From: Bacteroidaceae bacterium
GTDB taxonomy: Bacteria; Bacteroidota; Bacteroidia; Bacteroidales; Bacteroidaceae
DNA: 27,671 bases
NCBI GenBank assembly: GCA_017551845.1
Contig: JAFZKR010000156.1
Coordinates: 1-27,671 of the forward strand
Direction: 5' to 3'
Numbering within the stretch: the stretch's first letter is position 1; each line of letters begins with the position of its first letter. Both the position numbers and the translations under genes were made by a program. Positions 1-8,197 of the stretch are shown here, piece by piece. The notes beneath the pieces were generated by a model. The model ran no database searches, had not been told where the DNA came from, and saw only the letters and a list, made by a program, of their open reading frames with translations.

Positions 1-3
1 AAT

Positions 4-23
4 TACTACTGATGCGATAAATT
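4..23 (+). repeat. Left terminal inverted repeat of the IS
   Basis: Positions 4-23 pair with the reverse complement of 1405-1424. Eighteen of 20 positions match; the mismatches are at 9 and 21. The shared core is TGATGCGATAA. It lies 6-25 bases beyond the transposase stop codon. Confidence 0.8.
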
Positions 24-28
24 TTTAA

Positions 29-1201
29 TTAAAAGTTTAATAAGAGTTCATTGACATTTTGATTTTGAGTGAGCGGTACTGGAACATCTAGGAGTTCTCT
101 GATGTCAGCCTTAGAAAGGATTGATGCCTCTATAACCTTGGATACTTCAGTAATCGTCAGCGGGCTTTTGAGAGCAGCCTTCACCCATGCAAGCAATAAG
201 TAAGCACTGATTGCAACCCACAGGTGGATTTTGACAGCATTCTCAGAGTATCCCCAGAGCGATTTTACGGTCAGGTTCCCCTTGATCCATTTGAAGAAGG
301 TTTCTATCTGCCATCGGTTACGATAGATGTTGGCTATGACGAGTGGCCCAAGTTCAAAATTGTTGGTAATAAAGGATATAACCTCATCCTTTTCAGCATC
401 GTAGAACTTAACAAGACGCAAGTCTTCCGGGTACTTCTTCTCGCTGATATAGCCAATGAGGTGGATGATCTGGTCACCAACAATACCGTCTAGGGCATCG
501 ATGTTGTAGTTCGTACTCACGACCTCATACCTCATGGTATCCTTGGCTCTTGTAACGAAGTAGGTCTCACCCTGATGCATCCTGTAAAGAGCTTCAAAGT
601 CCACATAGGCCTTGTCCATCGTGTAGATTGCCCACTTGTATGGCTCATACACATCCAGGAAGTTGCTGTCGTGCCATCTGCTGTCTGTGACATAGATGGT
701 ATCAGGTATGCTTCCACGCAAGTCCAGGACCGTATGCATCTTGACTCCGCCTTTAGAGTACTTGCCAAGAGCCCATTCGGCCAACTTTACGCTGCAGGGG
801 ATTGTCGTAGAGTCTATTGCGAAGATCTCCCAACCGGGAAGATACACATCGGGAACTCTCTCCTTTGCATACATTGGACGGACCTTGTTGATTAGCCACA
901 AGCCGAGTTCTTCGAAGATACGGTAATCTCTGGCCTCGTTCGCTTTGGACAAGGAAGATGAGTCAACAGCTGTCTGTATGCCAAGATGATAGACTGACTT
1001 CTTAAGAGACTTAAGAATTAAAGAGATGTCTTTCAAAGACTTGCATCCGGCCATTTGGCCAAACATCAAGTGGAGGCAATGACTGTAACTGTTTAGGTTC
1101 TTAGCGTGAAAGTCACCTCCGTACTTCTTGACGGCCTTTTCGAAGACCCATCTTGGAAAGAACTCCATTACTTGGGAGAAGACATACTTGCCTTGGTTCA
1201 T
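29..1201 (-). CDS. IS4-type DDE transposase
   Basis: This is a 390-residue transposase that cuts and inserts its own element. The N-terminal part (about residues 5-80, with the FHAKNLNSYSHCLHLMFGQM-like stretch) resembles the DUF4372 domain found before DDE catalytic domains in many Bacteroidetes IS proteins. The catalytic acids are likely D130 (in FAIDSTTIPC), D196 (in YTMDKAYVDF) and E300 (in YRNRWQIETFFKWIK). The last is the Y-(2)-R-(3)-E-(6)-K signature of the IS4 group. Length is normal for the family and no frameshift or internal stop is seen, so the gene looks intact. The ATG start lies just inside a possible promoter at 1224-1231. The exact IS subfamily was not determined. Confidence 0.9.
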   Translation of the reverse strand: MNQGKYVFSQVMEFFPRWVFEKAVKKYGGDFHAKNLNSYSHCLHLMFGQMAGCKSLKDISLILKSLKKSVYHLGIQTAVDSSSLSKANEARDYRIFEELGLWLINKVRPMYAKERVPDVYLPGWEIFAIDSTTIPCSVKLAEWALGKYSKGGVKMHTVLDLRGSIPDTIYVTDSRWHDSNFLDVYEPYKWAIYTMDKAYVDFEALYRMHQGETYFVTRAKDTMRYEVVSTNYNIDALDGIVGDQIIHLIGYISEKKYPEDLRLVKFYDAEKDEVISFITNNFELGPLVIANIYRNRWQIETFFKWIKGNLTVKSLWGYSENAVKIHLWVAISAYLLLAWVKAALKSPLTITEVSKVIEASILSKADIRELLDVPVPLTQNQNVNELLLNF

Positions 1202-1223
1202 GATTTGGGGCTTTTGACGGTCC

Positions 1224-1231
1224 CAAAATTA
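1224..1231 (-). promoter_or_regulatory. Possible -7 element of the transposase promoter
   Basis: On the minus strand this reads TAATTTTG, matching the Bacteroidetes TAnnTTTG box, 23 bases before the transposase ATG. No TTTG is found at the usual 19-21 bases upstream (the nearest leaves a 15-base gap), so the promoter is weakly supported. Confidence 0.35.
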
Positions 1232-1306
1232 GCCAAACGCTCACTTCAAATCGTAAAATGTCAAAGAGCTATTTAAATAATTTGTAGTTAATGACTTGCA
1301 ACGACG

Positions 1307-1340
1307 TTGAATCGAATTATCGCATCGGAATGCGATTCAA
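1307..1340. repeat. Subterminal hairpin with internal copy of the IS end motif
   Basis: TTGAATCG (1307-1314) pairs exactly with CGATTCAA (1333-1340). Nested inside is ATCGCA (1319-1324) with TGCGAT (1331-1336). The interval also contains AATTATCGCATC (1315-1326), identical to the core of the right terminal repeat. It may be an accessory transposase-binding site, or a structure in the leader that limits read-through expression of the transposase. Both roles are inferred. Confidence 0.5.
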
Positions 1341-1404
1341 ATCGTGAACAAGTAAAAGCTGATATAAAACATTATATATTAATAACTTATAAGCAAGCGA
1401 TGCT

Positions 1405-1424
1405 AAATTATCGCATCATTAGTA
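1405..1424 (-). repeat. Right terminal inverted repeat of the IS
   Basis: This is the partner of the repeat at 4-23. Twelve bases of it, AATTATCGCATC at 1406-1417, occur again in direct orientation at 1315-1326, inside the element. The copy at 1406 matches the left end over a longer stretch, so it was chosen as the true terminus. Confidence 0.8.
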
Positions 1425-1447
1425 TTTTTAAATAATGTGTAAACTGA

Positions 1448-3475
<2,028 letters not shown>

Positions 3476-3515
3476 ATGCATCCATATCGTCACCTGGTGC
3501 AACTGGGAATAAAAA

Positions 3516-3537
3516 AGGTTGGAAGAAATTCCAACCT
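3516..3537. terminator. Bidirectional terminator between gyrB and rpsT
   Basis: A 9-bp perfect stem, AGGTTGGAA with TTCCAACCT, closes a GAAA tetraloop. On the plus strand it is followed by ATATTTTTG; on the minus strand by TTTTTTATT. It therefore fits both convergent genes, with the better U-tract for rpsT. Confidence 0.85.
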
Positions 3538-3566
3538 ATATTTTTGACCTTTAGCAAAGTGAGCGA

Positions 3567-3821
3567 TTAAGCCAATTTTGCGATGTGAGCGCAGAGCTTT
3601 GACTTTAGGTTAGCTGCCTTGTTCTTGTGAATAAGATTGGTCTTAGCCAGCTTGTCAAGCAGTTTCTGAACCTTAGGATAGGTTGCTAATGCCTCCTCCT
3701 TGTTGGTCATGGCGCGAAGCTGACGTACTGCATTACGCATGGTCTTTGCGTAATAACGGTTGTGAAGTCTTCTCTTCTCGCTCTTTCTGATAGCCTTCAA
3801 GGCTGATTTGTGGTTTGCCAT
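3567..3821 (-). CDS. rpsT: 30S ribosomal protein S20
   Basis: S20 is a primary 16S rRNA binding protein of the small subunit. The 84-residue sequence starts [33 protein letters not shown] and is rich in Lys, Arg and Ala, as typical; length is normal. Its ATG is 33 bases after the 3' end of tRNA-Glu on the same strand. The spacer is A-rich (typical of Bacteroidetes ribosomal protein leaders) and holds no TAnnTTTG box or terminator. The gene is therefore probably co-transcribed with the tRNA, and its leader would be created by tRNA 3' processing (inferred). Confidence 0.97.
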   Translation of the reverse strand: MANHKSALKAIRKSEKRRLHNRYYAKTMRNAVRQLRAMTNKEEALATYPKVQKLLDKLAKTNLIHKNKAANLKSKLCAHIAKLA

Positions 3822-3854
3822 TATTAATCTGTTTTTATTTGTTTTTATCTCTTG

Positions 3855-3926
3855 TAGCGCGTATGAGAGTCGAACTCATCTTGCAAGAATGAAAATCTTG
3901 AGTACTAGCCGATATACGAACGCGCC
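3855..3926 (-). tRNA. tRNA-Glu (TTC)
   Basis: Read on the minus strand, the 72-nt gene starts GGCGCGT and ends ACGCGCT-A, giving a 7-bp acceptor stem with one G-U pair at 1-72. The anticodon stem CAAGA/TCTTG closes the loop TTTTCAT, with anticodon TTC (codon GAA). The T arm GATGA-GTTCGAC-TCTCA region contains the usual TTCGA. No CCA is encoded. Confidence 0.93.
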
Positions 3927-3969
3927 ATCATTCCTGAAAAATTCAGGACACCTCCTAATAAAGCGGATG

Positions 3970-4000
3970 CAAAAGTAGCTACAATTTCCCAAACAGCAAA
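3970..4000 (-). promoter_or_regulatory. Promoter of the tRNA-Glu/rpsT unit
   Basis: On the minus strand, TTTG (4000-3997) is followed by a 19-base spacer and TACTTTTG (3977-3970). This is an exact match to the Bacteroidetes TTTG-N19-TAnnTTTG consensus. It lies 44 bases before the tRNA 5' end and is the best promoter match noticed in the window. It is divergent from the recO promoter. Confidence 0.8.
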
Positions 4001-4020
4001 CAATCTAAGCAAAAAATTTC

Positions 4021-4028
4021 TATCTTCG
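4021..4028 (+). promoter_or_regulatory. recO promoter -7 element
   Basis: TATCTTCG differs from TAnnTTTG at one defined position (C for T). It is 24 bases before the recO ATG. No convincing -33 element was seen. Confidence 0.45.
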
Positions 4029-4052
4029 CCAACACCAAGGGAATGAACATAA

Positions 4053-4778
4053 ATGTGGCAAACTGAAAAAGGAATAGTGACGGGAGCTGTAAGACACAAT
4101 GACGGAACCTGTATAGTCAAAGTGTTCACGGAAACCCACGGAATGATTCCGTTCATATTCTATTTGTCCAAATCAGGTAAAAAAGCATCCCGGAACACAT
4201 TGATACAACCCCTCACACAGATTGAGTTCCAGACTGATTATGTCCCTACGGCCACATTCATGCACATGCGCGAACCCAAGAACGCTTTTCCATACAGGAA
4301 CATCCCTTTCAATCCGTCAAAAAGTGCTACAGCCCTCTTTATGGGAGAGTTCCTTACCCATGCTTTGGACCAGGAGCAGGCCAATCCGACGCTTTATAAT
4401 TGGATCATAAATTCAATCAAGTGGTTAGACGAGGCGAACAACGGGCGCTACGCGAACTTTCATATACTATTCGCGCTAGGTACAGTATCCCTTACAGGTA
4501 TTTGTCCCAATACCGACGGCTACACACCCGGATCTTATCTTGACTTGAGGGAGGGAACATTCACAAAACAACCTCCCATGCACAATGATTATGCTGATGC
4601 ACAAGTCTCCTACAAAATAGCATCACTTATGGAGTGCAACTTCGACAACATGTCCTCTATCCCTCTCACCGGAACTGAAAGAACAGCTGTCCTAAACAGT
4701 CTGAATCTCTACTTCAGGCTACACATTCCTGCATTCCCCCAACTGAAATCAATTGAAGTCCTGCAAGCAGTATTTTAA
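4053..4778 (+). CDS. recO: DNA repair protein RecO
   Basis: RecO acts in the RecF recombination pathway, annealing strands and helping load RecA at SSB-covered gaps. The 241-residue protein has the usual plan: an N-terminal OB-fold (about residues 1-80, starting MWQTEKGIVTGAVRHNDGTCIVKVFTETHG) and an alpha-helical C-terminal domain (SATALFMGEFLTHAL, NWIINSIKWLD, FHILFALGTVSLTGICPN). It resembles Bacteroidetes RecO, including the PYDPYKS-like NPSKSATALF region and the closing LHIPAFPQLKSIEVLQAVF motif. The gene is divergent from tRNA-Glu/rpsT. Its stop codon at 4776-4778 overlaps the ftsZ stop at 4775-4777 on the other strand, with no terminator between them. Confidence 0.92.
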   Translation: MWQTEKGIVTGAVRHNDGTCIVKVFTETHGMIPFIFYLSKSGKKASRNTLIQPLTQIEFQTDYVPTATFMHMREPKNAFPYRNIPFNPSKSATALFMGEFLTHALDQEQANPTLYNWIINSIKWLDEANNGRYANFHILFALGTVSLTGICPNTDGYTPGSYLDLREGTFTKQPPMHNDYADAQVSYKIASLMECNFDNMSSIPLTGTERTAVLNSLNLYFRLHIPAFPQLKSIEVLQAVF

Positions 4779-5995
4779 ACCGCCCTCAAAGCCTTTATCG
4801 CCAACAGATCCTCCCTCGTCCTCTGGCATGCAGGCGATGACTCGATGGCATCAATGAGTGCATCATTGTCAAGATCGTCATCGGACAGTTCAAACAGGCA
4901 GAGGAATTTCTTGTCAACCCCCTCACCATATATTTTCTGAATCACACTGTCAGTATTCTCATCGGAGTCATCATCCATCATGGGAACACTCTCCATACCG
5001 AAACCTGTGGCAAGGACAGTAATCTTGACCTCATCTTCGAGGCTGTCGTCGTTGGCAAGTCCCCAGATTACCTCAATATTCTTGTCCTCGAACTTGTCCA
5101 TAAAATGACGTATCTCATTCATTTCGTCAAGAATAAGCTGATTCTCGGGTTTGGAACTCTGGTATATGTTGAAAAGAAGCTTCTTGGACTTGTAAATATC
5201 GTTATTGTAAAGCAATGGTGAATTCAAGGCCGATTCAAAAGCCTTGTTGACACGGTTGTCTCCAGTAGCCGTACCTGTACTCATGATTGCCACCCCACCG
5301 TTGCTGAGAATCTTCTTCACATCGCGGAAATCAAGATTTATGATTCCCCGGCATGTAATAAGCTCAGCTATACTCTTGGTAGCCGTAGTAAGAGTCTCAT
5401 CGGCCCTCTTGAAACCGGCCGATACATTCCAGTCCGGATATATCTCAAGCAGTTTCTCATTGCTGATTACAAGCAACGCATCCACATATTGTGACATTTC
5501 CCTGACACCCTTGAGAGCCTGCTTGATCTTGGGACGCATCTCGAACTTGAATGGAATAGTTACGATGCCCACCGTAAGCATACCCATCTCCCTTGCACAT
5601 CGGGCAATCACCGGAGCGGCCCCCGTACCTGTACCGCCACCCATTCCGGCAGTAATAAAGACCATCTGGGTATCATCCTTAAACTGGGCCTTGATCTCCT
5701 CAATACTCTCCTCAGCAGCCTTTCTTGCCACTTCAGGGTCATTTCCGGCTCCCAGACCGTTAGTGGTCTGCCGCCCAAGCTGAAGCTTGATAGGTACGTC
5801 CGAATTGACCAATGCCTGTTGGTCAGTATTCGCAATCACGAAAACCACATCGTGAATACCCTCGCGATACATATTCTTGACCGCATTACCGCCTCCACCG
5901 CCTACACCGATAACCTTGATTATCTTTCTGGACTCAGTGGGAAACTCGAAAGGAAGGACCTCAGTCTCTTCAAAAGCTTTTATCTCGTCGTTCAT
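4775..5995 (-). CDS. ftsZ: Cell division protein FtsZ
   Basis: FtsZ is the tubulin-like GTPase that polymerises into the Z-ring at midcell. The 406-residue protein contains the N-terminal VIGVGGGGGNAVKNM loop (28-42), the tubulin signature GGGTGTGAAP (119-128) and the T7 catalytic loop NLDFRD (220-225). The C-terminal subdomain continues to about residue 335. A very acidic linker follows (DDDSDENTD, SDDDLDNDALIDAIE), ending in SSPACQRTREDLLAIKALRAV. That tail is a plausible but divergent counterpart of the conserved C-terminal peptide that binds FtsA. It starts 18 bases after ftsA and is the last gene of the dcw cluster. Confidence 0.97.
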   Translation of the reverse strand: MNDEIKAFEETEVLPFEFPTESRKIIKVIGVGGGGGNAVKNMYREGIHDVVFVIANTDQQALVNSDVPIKLQLGRQTTNGLGAGNDPEVARKAAEESIEEIKAQFKDDTQMVFITAGMGGGTGTGAAPVIARCAREMGMLTVGIVTIPFKFEMRPKIKQALKGVREMSQYVDALLVISNEKLLEIYPDWNVSAGFKRADETLTTATKSIAELITCRGIINLDFRDVKKILSNGGVAIMSTGTATGDNRVNKAFESALNSPLLYNNDIYKSKKLLFNIYQSSKPENQLILDEMNEIRHFMDKFEDKNIEVIWGLANDDSLEDEVKITVLATGFGMESVPMMDDDSDENTDSVIQKIYGEGVDKKFLCLFELSDDDLDNDALIDAIESSPACQRTREDLLAIKALRAV

Positions 5996-6013
5996 AGTTT
6001 CGTGATTTAAAGG

Positions 6014-7456
6014 TTAAGACTTGAAATCCTGGTCGCTGTCAAAGAACTTTTCACCAGTATTCATAATATTGTCAATAATCCTCTTGAAATAGCTCTTACG
6101 CTTCTTGCCTCCCGACTCCGGAGTGGATTCAGCCGTATTTTCAACACTCTCTTCCTTTCCGGAAAGGGACTCTTTCCTGATAAGTTCTTCTCTGTCCCTG
6201 TCATCCTGTGCACTCTCACCTTCGGAATTGAAGAGCGGATTCATACCCACCTTGTCCATATCGGCAGGTGCCACATTATCTATCTCATCCATCTTGGGCA
6301 ACTCGCAGCAGTTCTCGGTACCCTTAGCCATAACCGAAAGCAAAGATACTTGCGAGCCGTCGCCCCTCTTCCACAACGGTTCATTCCATATCACTCCACA
6401 TGACGGTTCTACGACAAAACGGGGAGTCCTCAAATCCGGCATAACGGAATAGAACACCTGATCAAGCTGGCGTAACTTGGAACCACCGCCTGTAACAACC
6501 AATCCCGAGTAGAGTACATCATAATAACCGGAAGCCTTGATGACAGCGGCCACATTCTTCACAATCTCCTCGTTACGGGCTTCGATTATACCGCCTATTT
6601 CCTTTAGGGTAACCCTATTGCCTCCGGCAACAACCGTCTCCTCCATATCCTGACCGCCTATCAGAGTGCATAGTCCATAGGTGCATTTAATCTTTTCCGC
6701 CTGTTCCTCATCAATCTTGAGTACGGTTGCCAGATCCCTTGTTATCAACGTGCTGCCAAGAGGTATAACCCTAAGGTAACGGAGTAGACCGTTCTTATAG
6801 ACCGAAACAGTGGTTGTGTCAGCGCCATAGTCAACGAAAGCGCAGCCCTGCTGCTTCTCCTCGTCGGTCAGAATGGCGTCAGCCTCCACGACAGGAGTGA
6901 CGAAACCGTCCAGAATTGTTATGCCGGCCATAGAGAAGCACTGTGCCATATAGTCCGAAATCTGTTTCTTCAGGAGTATGCTCAGATAATTGCCCTGCAG
7001 TGAAGTGCAGGCCACACCCATCGGGTCGGTCTCAGTACCTCGTTTATGGTCCACCACATACTCGAGTGACTCTTGGAGCAGAATCTGGTATCCGGAGCGT
7101 TCCATCATTTCGCACTCTGAGAACATACTGTCGATAATCTCCTGGCTGATTACGGTCTCTACCGTAAAGTCCCTCTCCACGGTGTTGATTTCAGAGCGAA
7201 GACTCTTGCTGTTGTACCCGATATACACCTTGTTTATCTTGGATGACAACATAGAATCCAGCCGGCTTATCACCTCGGCTATAGCATTGGCGGTCTTGTC
7301 AAGGTTATAGACTGCACCATGCCTTATACACGATGACGATGGCGTAAAAGCGTAAGCCATTACCTTGAGCGTGCCGTCATATAGAATCTGTCCGGCAACG
7401 CCCGAAATCTTGGATGAACCAAGCTCAATTGCGACAATCAGTTTTTCTGTTTCCAT
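6014..7456 (-). CDS. ftsA: Cell division protein FtsA
   Basis: FtsA is the actin-like ATPase that tethers FtsZ to the membrane and links it to the septal synthases. The 480-residue protein begins with VAIELGSSKISGVAG, the phosphate-1 motif of the actin/Hsp70 fold. It has the 1C insertion subdomain (about 85-170), CAFVDYGADTTTVSVY as phosphate-2, and GLVVTGGGSKLRQL as the adenosine motif. After about residue 390 comes an acidic, Ser-rich linker, then a basic amphipathic helix, KKRKSYFKRIIDNIMNTGEKF, which fits the membrane-targeting sequence. It lies between ftsQ (6-base gap) and ftsZ. The linker makes it longer than the roughly 420 residues of E. coli FtsA. Confidence 0.95.
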   Translation of the reverse strand: METEKLIVAIELGSSKISGVAGQILYDGTLKVMAYAFTPSSSCIRHGAVYNLDKTANAIAEVISRLDSMLSSKINKVYIGYNSKSLRSEINTVERDFTVETVISQEIIDSMFSECEMMERSGYQILLQESLEYVVDHKRGTETDPMGVACTSLQGNYLSILLKKQISDYMAQCFSMAGITILDGFVTPVVEADAILTDEEKQQGCAFVDYGADTTTVSVYKNGLLRYLRVIPLGSTLITRDLATVLKIDEEQAEKIKCTYGLCTLIGGQDMEETVVAGGNRVTLKEIGGIIEARNEEIVKNVAAVIKASGYYDVLYSGLVVTGGGSKLRQLDQVFYSVMPDLRTPRFVVEPSCGVIWNEPLWKRGDGSQVSLLSVMAKGTENCCELPKMDEIDNVAPADMDKVGMNPLFNSEGESAQDDRDREELIRKESLSGKEESVENTAESTPESGGKKRKSYFKRIIDNIMNTGEKFFDSDQDFKS

Positions 7457-7462
7457 ATATAG

Positions 7463-8197
7463 TTATCGTTTCTTGCATACCACCTGGTTTTCATAAGCCA
7501 CACTCACCGAGCTGTATTTGTTCCAGCCTATTCGTGAGAGTCCTGTCTTATAGAAATTGTAAAGCCTGTCAAGTTTGTCTTCCACATTCTCGGCTGAACC
7601 GAGTATGAGCAAATGTCCTCCCACACGCGGAACAAGTTCAATCTGACGATCCTTGTTTACGTTAATCTGAACCACCTGTGCCCTCCAGAAATCGGAACGG
7701 TCAATAGCCATTACCACTCTCCTCAGGTCATCCGACGCAAACCTGCGGTCAATATATCCCGTAGCCACCGGCAAGTGCAACGAGAGCATCCTGTGAGTCA
7801 ATATCTCGCCTTTGCTGTCAACATAATAATCATCTCCTCCGTTGCTTCGCACTCTTAGGAGGGGAACCTTGCTATATACGACAACCCTCACCTTGTCACC
7901 TGATGTCTTGTAACACTGTGCCGATTCTATCAACGGATATCGTGAAAGCATATCCTCCATGGTCTGCGTATTGACCGATGACAAAGGTTTCCCCTCCAGG
8001 CTGAACCCCTCTGTGCTGAGCAGAGAATGAATCATCTCGCTGTCAACCAGCGATATTTCCGAGCTGTCCTTCAACACGACCTCCACCCCTTTGCACAATC
8101 TGGTATCCTCATGGCTCTCTGACATGCAGAATATGGAGAAAACCAGATAGCCTGTCAATATCAGGACTGCTGTTATGGAAAGGATTTTCTTTATCAC
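7463..8197 (-). CDS. ftsQ: Cell division protein FtsQ
   Basis: FtsQ is a single-pass membrane protein that scaffolds the divisome in the periplasm. The 244-residue protein has one N-terminal membrane segment (about 5-24, LSITAVLILTGYLVFSIFCM) and a POTRA-like region (about 36-110, with LLSTEGFSLEGKPLSSVNTQTMEDMLSRYPLIESA). A beta domain follows (about 115-240), including the YYVDSKGEILTHRM and LPVATGYI stretches. It starts with GTG, not ATG: the GTGA at 8197-8194 overlaps the TGA of murG::murC, which suggests translational coupling. Identification rests on the domain plan and position, since FtsQ sequences are poorly conserved. Confidence 0.88.
   Translation of the reverse strand: MIKKILSITAVLILTGYLVFSIFCMSESHEDTRLCKGVEVVLKDSSEISLVDSEMIHSLLSTEGFSLEGKPLSSVNTQTMEDMLSRYPLIESAQCYKTSGDKVRVVVYSKVPLLRVRSNGGDDYYVDSKGEILTHRMLSLHLPVATGYIDRRFASDDLRRVVMAIDRSDFWRAQVVQINVNKDRQIELVPRVGGHLLILGSAENVEDKLDRLYNFYKTGLSRIGWNKYSSVSVAYENQVVCKKR

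Larger units (their letters stand above)
4..1424 (-). mobile_element. Complete IS4-type insertion sequence
   Basis: The element is bounded by imperfect terminal inverted repeats at 4-23 and 1405-1424 that share the core TGATGCGATAA. It holds one transposase gene on the minus strand. About 200 noncoding bases lie between the transposase start and the right end; they carry a second copy of the inverted-repeat core and a hairpin. The right flank 1425-1433 reads TTTTTAAAT, and the only three bases left of the element are AAT. That fits a 9-bp target duplication but cannot prove one, because the left flank is cut by the window. The IS lies upstream of gyrB, in opposite orientation. Boundaries are good to a few bases. 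Confidence 0.82.

Noticed and set aside
1315..1326. Inner copy of the inverted-repeat core as the true right end of the IS
   Set aside because: The match to the left end stops after 12 bases here, whereas the copy at 1405-1424 matches through to the terminal TACTA-like bases.
4043..4066. Short upstream frame overlapping the recO start
   Set aside because: It has seven codons out of frame with recO; nothing indicates a leader peptide or attenuation.
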